Counted from the stretch's first letter, positions 45,118 through 56,802 are shown. The stretch is 64,000 nucleotides of DNA from Heloderma charlesbogerti (GCA_026122225.1 JANEZZ010002244.1:1-64000); one strand, 5' to 3'. Notes: generated by a model not told the origin, from the sequence alone. Made by a program: numbers and translations.

Positions 45118-45465
45118 GGGAGCAATCCTATGGCCACTAGTCAGTGGCTAGACAGCCATAGGATCTCTGGTTTTCTGGGAACTGACCTTCCTCCACTTCC
45201 GTGCTGCCTCTCAGGCAGCGCGGAAAAGCCCCGTGCTTCATGCTCACAAGAGGAGCACAGAGTGGCCAAAATGGGGTGTTCCCAGGGGGCGTTCTGGGGC
45301 AGGGAGGGCGGAGATGCCTGTACGACACATCCAATGTGTCATACAGCAGCCTCCTCCCCCGCTCTGCCCTCCCGCAACTAGACAGCTACAATCGGCTGTG
45401 TAGCTGAAAATGCAGGGCAGGAGAAGAGTGGAGGGAACGATCCCCTCCATGCTTCTCCTGTCCAG
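45118..45465. mobile_element. GGGxGCAATCCTATGG MITE, TTAA on its left
   Basis: It begins gggagcaatcctatggcc directly after TTAA (45114-45117). The text matches 36381-36769 (ctagtcagtggctagacagc, and the same body order). The right end is cut by the next element. Confidence 0.75.
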
Positions 45466-45469
45466 TTCT

Positions 45470-45665
45470 GGTTGAAGATAAACATCCATGAGAACTGTTG
45501 CCCATGGTGAAATGCACTGTATTTGTATTTAAATTATAATAATTATTTCTAAATTTGTGTGTGCTGTGCACATTTTATGCAAATCACTACCCTTTTTTGT
45601 ACTCTTTCTTGGTGATTCCTTTCCTCCTTTTTGGCTGTTTCAGAACTGGCCACCCTACGGCTTGC
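45470..45665 (-). mobile_element. TAGGGTGACC-family MITE, reverse orientation
   Basis: The right end reads aactggccaccctac, the reverse complement of the family terminus; the A/T-rich body (aaattataataattatttct) matches 32630-32985 reversed. Confidence 0.6.
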
Positions 45666-46159
45666 CCAAGTGGGAGAGGACAAGTCAATGGGCCATAGGC
45701 TCAGAAGTGAGTAGGACGTGGACCCACTGAGGGCATCTTTCCCAAGGGCCCCTCAAATCTGGAGCAAGCACTGTATATAAGATGTAAGTCACAGTTCAAT
45801 GTTATATGTGCAGCACGGGGCTACCATAAATGCTATTATAAAGGTGATAGCTCATTAAAAAGAGAGGTGAATTTAAGTCTGTGCCATGCAGGAAGTGTCT
45901 CAGCAAGTCAGCATGGGATGAACAGAGAATGGGAAAATATAGGGACCACAAGCTTAACAAGGGGCTTCCATTATTCAGAACAGAAGTGGACTAAGATTCC
46001 AGGGAGCAATTTGTTTCAAGAGTATAGCTGCCATCATATTTCGCCTAAAACAAAATTTATGATTTTGACCTCTGCATGTATTTTAACAAGGGAAGTCACA
46101 GGAATTCCCATAAGAAACTACTGTACTCAAATGAGAAGAAGAAGAATTCAATATTTAAG
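45666..46159. other. No recognised feature
   Basis: Ordinary AT-rich sequence. Confidence 0.35.
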
Positions 46160-46250
46160 CTGCTACCCTAAACACACATACCTGGAGTGAGCCCCACTGA
46201 ACTCAATGGGCCTTATTTATTTGTAGATGCACATAGGATTGCTTTCTTCT
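46160..46250. mobile_element. Short palindromic MITE (GCAATCCTAT type)
   Basis: It carries gccccactgaactcaatgg and ends gcacataggattgc, the inverted terminus of the group. Confidence 0.65.
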
Positions 46251-46299
46251 GAACCAAAAAACTGTTCGCATCAAGAAGAAGAAGACAAAAGACGCAAGC

Positions 46300-46385
46300 C
46301 CCACTCACCCTGGATTCCTGCACTGAGCAGGGGGTTGGACACGATGGGCTAAATGGCGCCTTCCAACTCTATGAGTCTATGCCCT
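46300..46385 (+). mobile_element. CR1 LINE extreme 3' end
   Basis: It contains cactgagcagggggttggac, then cgatgggctaaatggcgcct and ccaactctatgagtctatg, the CR1 end. Confidence 0.8.
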
Positions 46386-46614
46386 GTAAAAAGTCAAGGC
46401 ACATCGAAGCGGAGGGGAAAAGAAAGAGGAAGGAGTTCAGTTGGACAAAGTGATAAGTTGTACACATGTCAGTTGAGGACAGGATGATCTTCCTTACCTG
46501 TGTTCTTGCTTGGTGTAATAACTGTAGTTGTTAGTCCCAGTGGATGATTGGTGGCTCTGATGTCAGTGGGGCGGTGAATCCGCTGCAGATTGCAGTCAGA
46601 ACCAGTCAGAACTA

Positions 46615-48262
46615 CAGTCAGGGCCAGAAATATTGGAACAAGGATAACTGTTTTGACAGTTGGCCTCAGTACACCACCACATTGAAGTTGAAAGGAAACA
46701 CACCCAGATGGGAGCGAAGTCAGGACTTTCAGCTGTAATTCAAGGGGTTTGACAAAAGTGGGGCACTAACCATTCAGGAAGGACAGCCAGTGGCATACAC
46801 ACACGCCCATCGTTGGTGGCTCGTAAGTAATGGAGCGAAAGGCTGACAAGCAGCTGCATGGTCAGATGTGGCCTGTTTCCTGGGTGGCCCATGACCAATC
46901 AAGCAGATAAAAGGCCTGGAGGTGGTTCTCAGTGTCACATTTGCATTTGGTAGCTGTTCACTGGAACTCCCAACATGAGGTCCAAAGAGGTGTCCATGCG
47001 AGTGAAGGAGGCCATCATTAGGCTGAGGAAACAAACCCATCAGAGTGATAGCAAAAACATTGGGAGTGGCCAACACAACAGTTTGGAACAACCTGAAAAA
47101 GAAGGAATTAACTGGCAAGCTCAGCAACAGCAAAAGGCCTGGAAGACCATGGAAGACAACTAAAGTGGATGACTGCAGAATTCTGCCCATGGTGAAGAGG
47201 AACCCTTTCACAACATCTAGCCAGGTCAAGAACGCTCTTGAGGAGGTAGGCATGTCATTGTCAACATCTACAGTCAAGAGACGGCTTTATGAATGTAAAT
47301 ACAGAGGAGTCACAACAAGGTGTAAACCACTGGTAATGCTCAAGAACAGACAGGCCAGATTAGCCTTTGCCAGCAAACACCTAAAAAAGCCTGTCCAGTT
47401 CTGGAATAAGATTCTTTGGACTGATGAAACCAAGATTAACTTGTACCCAAATGATGGAAAGAGAAAAGTATGGAGAAGGAAAGGAACAGCTCATGATCCA
47501 AAGCATACCACATCATCTGTCAAACATGGTGGAGGCAGTGTTATGGCATGGGCATGTATGGCTGCCAATGGAACCGGGTCACTGGTGTTTAGTGATGACC
47601 TGACTGCTGATCAAAGCAGCAGGATAAATTCTGAAGTGTATAGAGCTATACTTTCTGCTCAGATTCAGCCGAATGCTGCCAAACTGATAGGACGCCGCTT
47701 CATATTGCAGATGGATAATGACCCAAAACATGCAGCAAAAGCTACGCAAGAGTTTCTCCAGGCAAAGAAGTGGGATGTTCTTCAATGGCCAAGTCAGTCA
47801 CCTGATCTCAACCCAACAGAACATGCTTTTCACTTACTGAAGACAAAACTGAAGGCAGAAAGACCCACAAGCAAGCAGCAGCTGAAGGCAGCTGCAGTAA
47901 AGGCCCGGCAAAGCATCTCAGGGGAGGAAACTCAGCATTTGGTCATGGCCATGGGTTCCATACTTCAGGCAGTCATTGACTGCAAAGGATTTTCATCCAG
48001 GTATTAAAGGCGATCCTTAAGTTTGAAATGATGTTGGTTTGTTCCATTACTTATGAGCCACCAACAATGGGTGTGTGTGCATGCCATTGGCTGTCCTTCC
48101 TGAATGGTTAGTGCCCCACTTTTGTCAAACCCCTTGAATCACAGCTGAAAGCCCTGACTTTGCTCCCATCTGGGTGTGTTTCCTTTCAACTTCAATGTGG
48201 TGGTGTACAGAGGCCAACTGCCAAAACTGTTATCCTTTTTCCAATATTTCTGGCCCTGACTG
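46615..48262 (+). mobile_element. Tc1-type transposon with about 219-bp TIRs
   Basis: The termini CAGTCAGGGCC and GGCCCTGACTG are flanked by the TA dinucleotide (46613-46614 and 48263-48264), the Tc1/mariner target. The terminal inverted repeats run 46615-46833 and 48044-48262 and are closely similar, for example aatattggaacaaggataac against its inverted copy. The element is 1648 bp and carries one transposase reading frame. Long TIRs with one gene and little decay suggest a young insertion. Confidence 0.95.
46975..48007 (+). pseudogene. Tc1-like DD34E transposase, one frameshift
   Basis: The 1033-nt reading region encodes the mobilising enzyme of the surrounding element. It starts at ATG 46975 (MRSKEVSMRVKEAIIRLRKQ); this frame is lost by an indel near 47030-47035, after which frame 2 is open to the TAA stop ending at 48007. 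In the long frame (320 codons from the non-ATG codon at 47045) the helix-turn-helix comes first (IAKTLGVANTTVW), then RPGRPW near residue 31-36, where the usual AT-hook-like GRPR has become GRPW. The catalytic triad is present: Asp127 (WTDET), Asp224 (QMDND) and Glu259 (NPTEH), with 34 residues between the last two. It binds TIRs and cuts at TA in the nucleus. The family is usually about 340-345 residues, so only the single frameshift separates this copy from full length. Confidence 0.92.
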
Positions 48263-48351
48263 TATATAGCTCCTTTATAGTTCTGACTGCAACCCACAAA
48301 GGATTCACCGCCCTACAGGCATTGGAGCCACCAGCCTTCACTGGTTAGTCT

Positions 48352-49016
48352 CCAGGTGGATGGCAGAAGCAGGTCAAAGTGTCCTTCCCCTCCCTTCTTC
48401 AGTGCCAGAGCACCTCACACGTTGTTCTAAGTTCCTGTGGCTGCAAAAAAGGAAGCCTTCCTCAGCCGTTACTTTTCTGGCTGATAGCTGGGACCAGAGA
48501 GAAATCCTTGCCATACATTTCTTCCTGGAGAGAGAGAGAGAGCGAGAGAGAAGGTACAACCAGTATTCATTCTTCTTTTCAGCAAGTGGGCATGAAATTA
48601 TATGCTGTCAGTTATGGTCAACTGACATAACTACTATATGTCAGTAGTTATACATACTTGGCGTCTCCCTCATAGGCTTTGCCAGTACAAATAATGTTGA
48701 AAGCATTTTTGGTGGTGCAGTAAATTGGAATTCAAGGACTTGGTCTGGTGTTCAGAAGACTACTTCAGCCTACCAGATGGTCTTGTGCATTAGCCCTAAG
48801 GACATTTTCACATATGAAGCTAAAATGGCACCTTTGAGCCATTCACATGCTCTGTGAAATAATTGCTGCTAATGTGGGATAGGATGCCCAAACGAGTCAT
48901 TTTGAAATTAATCTTCATTCTCGCCACTCTTGATATTTGTATTACTATCTCCCCAAATGTGAAACGTGTGAAAAGCCTCTGAAGGATTCCCCTTTTAGGG
49001 TTAGGCCATTTATACA
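48352..49016. other. No recognised gene; (GA)n at 48528-48551
   Basis: A GA microsatellite is the only feature recognised. Confidence 0.45.
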
Positions 49017-49024
49017 ATCTACAT

Positions 49025-49717
49025 CAGGTGTGGAGAACCCAGTCCAGCCCTCCGGGGGTCCCAATCCACCCTCTGGGGTTCCTTAGATGGCCTTGCCATT
49101 TTCTCCTGGCCATGCCTCCTTTCCCCCAACTACCCATTATTTGGGGGTTTCCCATTGTTTGTGCAACCTTTTCCCCATTCTGAAAGGTTGAAATGCCTCT
49201 CTTAAGGCTTAGGCTGCCTTTACACTAAAGAAAAACCCTGCAGTCCTCCTATTCTGGAACCATTCCAGGTTTACCATGGGCTCCCAGACAGTGACCACAT
49301 GACTGCTGAGAGGGGAAGCTTTTAATTTTCAAGGTCCCATAGAACTCAATGAAAAAGCTCCATCTAGTGGCTGTTTTAATACCGTAACCATCCAACTTAA
49401 AAAGATGGTTCATTCGTACTGGATCTTTCTGGAGCGAAATAACCAGGAAATACCTCTGGATGTGCCTTGGAGGCTAATGACATCATGAAAAGGACCCACG
49501 TGAGCAATCTCAATAGCAGGATAAAAGCTCTGTGGGAGCCCTTAGTTACTGGCCGTAAGAGCTTTAAAATACCAATATGCAGGTAATCTTTGTAATTTTG
49601 GCTCCATCCTTCTTGCCTTTATCCCTGCTCCCTCTGCCTTTGGCTCCGCCCACCCCTGGAATGCAGCCCCTGAAAACTGAATTTGGTCCTCCAGCTGAAA
49701 GAAATTCTCCACCCCTG
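49025..49717. mobile_element. hAT-type element with perfect 8-bp TSD
   Basis: ATCTACAT flanks it at 49017-49024 and 49718-49725. The termini caggtgtggagaaccc and attctccacccctg are inverted. It is 693 bp. The text parallels 39770-41583 and, reversed, 29280-29629. No transposase. Confidence 0.9.
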
Positions 49718-49725
49718 ATCTACAT

Positions 49726-50087
49726 ATACTATTCCTTGTGCTTGTTCACCCTTCCAAATATCCAGCTCAGAGTGGGAAAATGCCAAGAGAAAGGTGTTTT
49801 AATGTTGTCACCACATACACTTGTTCACACCTTGCACCTAATTAATTGTATGAATATCACTGTTACAAGATGTGGTGAGGACCACTGGCTTTGACAGTGT
49901 TAAAAGATGATTAGACAAATTTAAGTAGCTCCATGCCTATCTCTTCAGAGAGAAAAGAACTCAGCCAGTGCTTGCAGGAGTCAGTCCTATAAGCCCTGGT
50001 GGAGTCGGTGCCTCCTTCCCATGCCACTCACATTCGAATTGGGGTATGAGTGGTGTGGGAAGGGACTCACCCAGCACTAGGGATGTT
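49726..50087. other. No recognised gene; small hairpin near 50020-50065
   Basis: The words cccatgccactcacattcga and tgagtggtgtggg pair as a short imperfect hairpin. Nothing else was recognised. Confidence 0.35.
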
Positions 50088-50200
50088 GGAGGAATTCTCC
50101 ACAGACCCCAATGAGGCTGGATTCTATTGAATCTGGCCCCCCGAAGTCCGTGGAGGATCGGATATCCTCGCTGGCCGGATCCTCCCCACCAGCCAGCTCT
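50088..50200. mobile_element. Left part of a TAGGGATG-family MITE
   Basis: It begins tagggatgttggaggaattc and continues gaggctggattctattgaat, then cccgaagtccgtgg, following 54727-55566 in order. The right terminus was not found. Confidence 0.6.
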
Positions 50201-50359
50201 GGAGCGCCAGTGATACCATGCAAGTCCTGGCTGAGTCATGCTCTGGAATCCCAATGTTATCTCCAATCAGAGAGTAGAGATTCCTTTCCTCTGTCTCTTC
50301 CTCAGCCTGCCCAACCTGCCCCTGGCCAGACTGGGCTGGAGCTTGCTCTCCCCTGCTTT

Positions 50360-50735
50360 ATTTTGAAGTGTTGTCAGAGGACATTCCTCTGTTTGAAGGA
50401 TGGTGAGAGGACAGTCCTCTATTTGAAGGTCTCTCCATTTCAACTCTTGTTTCAAGAAAAAGAACCACAAGAAGGGAGAGCAGCTGGGGCCTTGATGTTG
50501 CCTATCAATAATGAGCGCCTGGATAGCAGGCATACAGGTCACCCGGCCACAGTCTTCTCCACCGTGGTGAGATGTCTTGTATTTCTACTTAAATTATAGT
50601 AATTCTTTCTCAATTTGTACCGGCAGTTATAAATCAACATAAGAAAATATTATGCAAATCTGTACCTCCTTTGTCCTCTTCTGGGGTGATACATTTCCTC
50701 TTTTGGGGGCAATGGCCACCCGGCCTGCTTATAGG
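50360..50735 (-). mobile_element. TAGGGTGACC-family MITE, reverse orientation
   Basis: It contains acagtcctctatttgaagg, the inverted match of the 32930 region, an A/T-rich body, and ends near 50735 with caatggccacccgg. Confidence 0.55.
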
Positions 50736-50739
50736 CTTC

Positions 50740-53039
50740 TGAGAAGCATCTGGCTGGCTACCTTTGGAAACATGATGCTGAATTTTGCTCAGATTCAGTT
50801 ATACTCTTAGGTGGTGCAAATCAAGCCAAATCTTGTTTAGACGCTGAAGATGCACTGATGTAAATGAAGTTGATTTTAAATTCAGTTTGGAGCCCTAGGC
50901 CCCAGCTGCAGCACCTGATCCTTAGCTTCAACAGGAATGTGGGTGAATTTTTATTCTTCAAGCACTTAGCAAGCTACAATAGACAGGATGGAGAAATGCT
51001 TCACATTCCCTAGCCATTGTTTTTGTGACACCACCTCAAGGCTGTGACTCTCCCCACAGACACACACACACACACGCACACACACACGCACACACACGCA
51101 CACACCCCTACCTCCTGTTGCTCTTTTGTTATGGAGGAAACTTGTGGTTCAGAGGCTGATTATTAGTTCTCTTTTCTTCTCTCCCCAAGTCCCCCTTTAA
51201 CTAGATCATCCCCTATTTTAGTTCTCTCTTTTAAGGAAAACAAAACAAAATAAATACCCCCTTCCAAGTCACTGTCAGAATCCCTCTTACTATCATCATT
51301 CTACCCCCACCCCACCTCACCTCAACAAGAAAAAGAAGAAAACCTGCTTTTAAAAAGAAAACAACAAAGGGAATGAACAACATTTAAAATTAGGCAGGTT
51401 TAAGCTGATTTTAACCACTTAACTTGCAACTCATTTTGCAAACTTCTCTCCTGAGCATATGTTGAATTTAACTTGCCTATTGTGTAAAGTGGGGTTATTT
51501 GCCCTTTTGACATGATAATGCGGCAGCCATTTTGAATGGCAAGGGCTCCATTCAGACAATGGAATCTAAAGACTCACAGGATTTGCATCCTTTGAAAAAC
51601 AAAAAAGAAGGGGCAAAAACGGAAATGACCAACTTACTGAATGTTCCTGTTTTCTCCCCCAACCACCCCGCTTTTTTATTTTTTTACTTAAACATTTATA
51701 AAACTGACCCACAGGTTAGAAGCTGAAGCCAAATTCTGCTTTCTGGTCCATCCATTCACCTAGAGAGAAGACACAGTTTGCTCTGCTTCGAGAATGGAGT
51801 GTAATTATATGTATACCCCAGAAATATGTTCTTCTTTTGGCAAATCTGTATCGCATTCATCATCTGGAATGTATTCTCAGCATTCGTAGTGTTGCTGCAG
51901 ACTGAGACTGCAGCTGCTACTAATAAGAGCCGATCTGCCAAACCTGGGCCTGAAGAAATTTCAGCTGGCGAGGCTGCCAGCTTTCTTATCAACACTCCTC
52001 AGAGAGACCATATTACATCCGTTCTCTGGAGAAGCCGCTTGCTTTCAGTTCATTTCCAGCTGTAATTCAAGATGGCATTTTGATCCACTAGGTCCTTGGA
52101 GGTTTAAGTCCAGTGTAAGTTAGTATGCCTCTCTAAGACGTTTTAACCTACCATTTAAAGATCACCTGGGTTACATATGCTGATTGTGCCTAGCAAGCAG
52201 TCCTAAGATATTTCTTAGTGACTTCACAGAAATAATAAATAAAAGGTTTCAATTATCTGAAGGAGTTCCTTGCTACTCTTAGGCTATTATCTCCCATCTA
52301 ATGAATCATTCGTATTTATCCATTTTTCTCGAATTTTCACTTTCTGGGGTGTTTTGCAGTCTCTGTTGCAGTTATTTTCATAACAACCTGATTGCTATCA
52401 GTCCATTAATGAATGATGTAAGGAACAGAAGTTGAGAGCTGGTGACATGCCCAAGGAAACCCCTATGAGTGTATGGTTGAGATCAGGTTTGAATTCAGGT
52501 TGACGATGTCACAAACCAGTTCATTGTCTCTTGGCTGGAGTTGCCTTTTGTAACGTCTCTAACATCCAAGCATAGTGAAAAGGGTGATAATTTTGCTGCA
52601 CAGGTTTCATATGTCAGGTATGGTTTTTGACTTTATCCTCACATTTTGAGGACAGTTACCGACCGCACCAGACTAGCGATATCACCACGTTTTACATTTC
52701 CTGACCTAGAATCTCAACCATTTGTAATGCTTGCCCCAAGTAAGAAGTGAGCATTATTGCCCCCCAAATTCTTCTCCAGCTCAGATTTTAATCTCTCCTG
52801 CTCACCTCCAAATTTCCTTTCCCCTCCCTCCCTCCCTATGTCTTCCTTGGTGCTCCAGCAATTGCGATGGTGGAATGTAAGAATGTGGGGTGGCTTCTTT
52901 CTCCTCATGCCTTCTCTGACATTTGGCATGCTGCTATGGTGGTGAGCCAGGCACAATGCCTGAGGCACTGGGAAAAGTAATTTTTCCAGTGCTACCGACT
53001 TTGAACCACTACAGTTTTGCTCCTGGTTAGGAATAGCCT
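50740..53039. other. No recognised gene; (CA)n at 51061-51106
   Basis: A CA microsatellite with G interruptions. The plus frame 51826-52065 has a hydrophobic start (ICIAFIIWNVFSAFVVLL), but its composition and length give no supported gene call. Confidence 0.4.
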
Positions 53040-53625
53040 AGCCATGGTGATCCATGCACTGGTGACCTCACTGTAATGCGCTTTATGTGGGGCTGCCTTT
53101 GCGCCCAGTTCAGAAGCTGCAGCTAGTGCAGGCAGCAGCAGCTAGGATGCTCAGTGGAGCACCTAGCTATACACACACATTACACCTGTATTAAAAGGAC
53201 TGCACTGCCTGCCTGCCTGCCTATTAACTAAAGAGCCATATTTAAGATTTTGTTGCTGGTATTCAAAGCCCTAAACAATGGGGGCCAGATAGCTAGCTGA
53301 ACATCTTCTTCTATATATACCAAATTGACCCTTGAGTTCCTCTGAGGAGGTCTTATTGGCTGTCCCTTGACCAACAGTGTGTCCTCGTGTAATGGCACAT
53401 AAGCAGGCCTTCTCTGGAGTGGCACACACCCTCTGGAACATTCACATGTGGTCTGAGAAACCAAAACTGTAGTGAACTTTAGAAGCCACTTGAAGATGCA
53501 CCCTGACTTATAATCACACTTCTCTGTTTTACTGTTTTTGTAATGTTTTAATGTATTTTATTGTTTTTATTGGTGTTTCTATTGTGTTTTTTGTATTTTT
53601 ATGTAAAGAATGTGAGCTGTGACCC
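53040..53625 (+). mobile_element. L2-like LINE 3' region
   Basis: Text in order: cactggtgacctcactgtaa, gtggggctgcctttgcgccc, agctgcagctagtgcaggca, gtattcaaagccctaaacaa, then a T-rich untranslated end. It includes a (CTGC)n microsatellite at 53206-53222. Confidence 0.75.
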
Positions 53626-53636
53626 ATGGAATAGGT

Positions 53637-53771
53637 CAGCCTTCCCAAACCTGGTGCCCTATAGATGTTTTGGACACCAGTTCCCAGCATTCCTTACCAT
53701 TGGCCATGTTGGCTGGGTTGATGGGAGCTGAAGTCCAAAATATCTGGAGGGCACCAGGTTGGGGAAGGCTG
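53637..53771. mobile_element. 135-bp palindromic hAT-like MITE
   Basis: The termini cagccttcccaaacctggtg and caccaggttggggaaggctg are inverted; the flanks GAATAGGT and AAATAGGG agree at 6 of 8. The middle is catgttggctgggttgatgg. Confidence 0.85.
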
Positions 53772-54666
53772 AAATAGGGTGTCCTCAATTTAAGACCTTT
53801 TGCCATGAATTCTTTGGGCAAGCCACTATTCTCAGCTTCAGCCTCCCGTCTGTAAAACTGGGAAAATAATTCTATCTATTTTACAAGGGAGCTCTAAAGA
53901 CTACTGGAATAAAGTACTTTATATGTACTAAATATAAGTATGATTCAGAGTTCTGGCCAGATGGGATTGGTAAATGGCATACATGACTATCACTGCAACC
54001 TGAACATCCATGACCCAAAACGGATCCAGGGGTATCTCAACCCTGCAAATCCAAGTAATGGGAGAAGTCTGAAACCTATCCTTGATGTGTCTGTCTTTCC
54101 CAACCAAGCACAAGTCCTGCCCATCTGCATCGCCTTCTTCCCTTAAGTCATCTCTAATCTTCCTGCCCATGCTCAGTAACAACTGAGATATGGAAATGTT
54201 AAAAGTTCATGACAAATGCTCACTCCCCATTACATATATGACCAAAAACACTCATTCAAAAACAAAACAAAAAACCACACAGTTTTTTTTTCTTTTCTTT
54301 TTTCCATTTCTGATAGGCATTACAATTCCTCAGCTAAGACAGATCTGTGCTTATAAAAGCCTCAGAATTCAACTGAAATGTTGAAGAGATTGTTTTTAAT
54401 CAACTCCATTCCAGAAAATGGCATTCTGTTTTTGCTGAATGTACCATCAACATGGGGCAGTGTACTGTCTTCATTCTCATGACATATAAACAGTTCATAT
54501 AATCAACAGTTATTTATAAACAAACAAACAAAATGGAGCTGCCATGGGCATTTTGAAATGCTCTGTGTGAGCATAAATTGGCTAAGCAAACCCAGACATT
54601 AGGAACATAGCTTTTGTACAATAAATGCATTGTGGGCCTCTTCTTCCAGACCATAGCTATACACAG
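53772..54666. other. No recognised feature
   Basis: AT-rich, with a short AAAC repeat near 54520. Confidence 0.4.
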
Positions 54667-54726
54667 AGACCTAATTCACATGAGCACCACAGCCCACCCC
54701 CACCAGGCTCAGGCGACACAACAAGC

Positions 54727-55566
54727 TGGGGATGTCAGAGAATTCTGCCATGGATCTCGGTGAGGCCGAATGCCAGTGCATTCGGCCCCCTGAAATCTGT
54801 GGCAGAACGGCCTGCCACCCACCCCCACCCCCTGCGGATCCCCCCCCGGGACGTGACTTACATGGGGCGGATCTTCCGGGCGGCGGCGGCTCCGGCGCTG
54901 CCGCCATTTCCAGGCTTGTGAAAGAAAAAAAAAAAGACGTGATAGGCTACGTAAATCTTTACGTAGCCTATCATGGTTGGGGGTGGGTTAAAAAAAACAA
55001 ACAACGCGTATGCAAATGGCGGCGGCTATGGCCGCCGCCATTTGCGTTCCTTCTTTTTACCGTCTTAATCTACATAAATATTTACGTAAACTATGACGGC
55101 AAAAATCAAGGGGAACGCAAATAGAGTAGTGGGCGCTATTTGCGTCCCCTTTTGATTTGCTGTTTTAGCCTACGTAAAGATTTACGTAGGCTAAAACGGT
55201 GAATGAAAAAGGGACGCAAATAGCGCCTGCTACGCTATTTGCGTTCCCCTTGATTTTTGTCGTCATAGTCTACGTAAATATTTACGTAGATTAAGACGGT
55301 AAAAAGAAGGAATGCAAATGGCGGCGGCCGTAGCCGCCGCCATTTGCGTACGCAGTTGTTGTTGTTTTTTTCCCAGAGCCCTCCGTGGCCGGAAATCCGG
55401 CTGTGGACGGCTCTGGCCTGGCCAGGCCAGGCCTGGCTGGCTGCTCCGTGGAGCTGCCGCTGAGCACAGCCGGCCGTTTGAGGATTCCGGGGGGAGGGAT
55501 GGAACGCCTCCCCCCCTACACCATCAACATAATCCGCGAAAGGTAAGTCACTTTCGTACATCCCTT
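54727..55566. mobile_element. Hairpin-array hAT MITE, TAGGGATG family, copy 2
   Basis: The perfect duplication CAACAAGC (54719-54726 and 55567-55574) flanks an 840-bp element that begins tggggatgtcag and ends gtacatccctt. It has a sub-terminal hairpin (gaggccgaatgccagtgcat, then tcggcccc), a GC-rich left part and the palindrome array at 54940-55350. It is in opposite orientation to copy 1 and inserted in another MITE. Confidence 0.85.
54940..55350. repeat. Eight palindromes, mostly at 50-bp spacing
   Basis: Centres at about 54956, 55028, 55079, 55129, 55179, 55229, 55279 and 55330: steps of 72, then 51, 50, 50, 50, 50, 51. TACGTAAATxTTTACGTA-type and GCAAAT(GGCGG or AGCG)-type palindromes alternate strictly. 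The array is also inverted about 55179 as a whole: the hairpins at 55129 and 55229, at 55079 and 55279, and at 55028 and 55330 are mutual reverse complements with few differences. Confidence 0.92.
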
Positions 55567-55679
55567 CAACAAGCTGTGGTTATGGCTCAAATATTCAAAA
55601 TGGCCACCTGTACAAACTGCGGCCCACTGTGGCTTAAATAAGCCATGGTAGGCTGTTTGATCATGTGAATTGGCCCCGA

Positions 55680-56559
55680 ATGTGGAGGCACTGGTGCCTA
55701 CCCTCTTGTAATTTCTCATAGGTGTCATAGCTTGTAGTAATACCAACTGTCCCTCTCACCCTTTCTTGGCTGAGTCCTGAGTCGTCTGGGTGGAAGGAGG
55801 AAGCAGACCTTGAGCATGGCTTGCTTTAGTGGCTATAGGAAAGGAAGCAGTCTGCTCTGTTGTTGCCAGCTTTATTCAGCCTAGGGACCTGAGAGAGATG
55901 CCCGAGGCTCCTCATTGGCAGTTGCTAAGGAAACATTTTAGGGAATCTTTTTCATAAATTCATAGTAATCTTCATTTCTCAAATGTCAAGGCTAATGACT
56001 CACCCTTTGATTACAAATGGGATTTGCTACTACAGAATTGCTGGCAGCCTTCAAAGCTAAATTGTATTTGTCGGCATTTGAAGACTTTTAGTACGCTGGA
56101 TACCACTGCTCCCCTTGAGTGAGCAGAAGAAATACAGATACATGAATATTTACCTCTTCCTCGAGCCCATTTAGCTGATGTCCTCACAGTCAGCCAGACA
56201 AAGACATCAGCTGTTTCAAAAGAGAGTGGGAAATTTGGCAGGATTGTCTGTCTTCCATTTTGTTTCCAGACAGGAAATGGTATACATTGTCCCTGAACAT
56301 GCACACATTTACACACCCCAGAATAAAGACCTAAGACAGGTGTATGGGGCAAACTAAGGGCATAACGTTTACTAATAACTGGGTTTTGATGCAAAACATT
56401 CTTAACTGAAAAATTCCAATAAAGCTTAACTGCTTCTAAAGCAAGGCTCTAGGAAACCATTGTCTCCTGCTGCTTCCATGGGTTGTAGGGCTGTCATTTT
56501 CAAATGGCAATGATCATTTGAAAGCCACTGCAGACACATCAAAATGGGTTGTTTTAATT
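55680..56559. other. No recognised feature
   Basis: No gene, RNA or repeat signature was recognised. Confidence 0.4.
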
Positions 56560-56700
56560 GGTTGGTTTTTCCCCCCGAAATGGTAAAATAAAATTGTTTT
56601 ATTGTGTGTTGTTTGGTTTTAATTTTTGTGAACCGCCCAGAGAGCTTCGGCTATTGGGCGGTATAGAAATGAAATGAAATGAAAATGAAAATAAATAAAA
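56560..56700 (+). mobile_element. L2-like LINE 3' end
   Basis: It contains aattttgtgaaccgcccag-like text, then gcttcggctattgggcggta and an A-rich tail, the clearest L2-like 3' terminus here. Confidence 0.75.
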
Positions 56701-56802
56701 ATGGCTTTCAAAAACCCAGAGATGTTTTATTTGGAAGGAAACCCAAAGGTATAAAAAGTATCTTTTGTTGTATTGGGAGGGTGGGGAATCAGAGATTAAC
56801 CA

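Larger units (their letters stand above)
46538..48343. mobile_element. CAGTGGAGGC-type MITE split by Tc1
   Basis: The left part 46538-46612 (cagtggatgattggtggctc) and right part 48265-48343 (ggagccaccagccttcactg) are the two ends of a MITE like 44572-44735. The flanks GTTAGTCC (46530-46537) and GTTAGTCT (48344-48351) agree at 7 of 8, the hAT duplication length. The Tc1 element accounts for the interior. Confidence 0.85.
54667..55679. mobile_element. Palindromic MITE split by the hairpin-array MITE
   Basis: The left end cctaattcacatgagcac is inverted against gatcatgtgaattggccc at 55660-55677. The adjacent text (aacaagctgtggttatgg, then actgtggcttaaataagcc) is related to 13635-13985. Confidence 0.65.

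Noticed and set aside
48528..51106. CRISPR-like regular repeats
   Set aside because: Only simple microsatellites (GA, CA) occur here; there is no repeat-spacer pattern, and the palindrome arrays at 41 and 55 kb have no unique spacers and lie in eukaryotic transposons.
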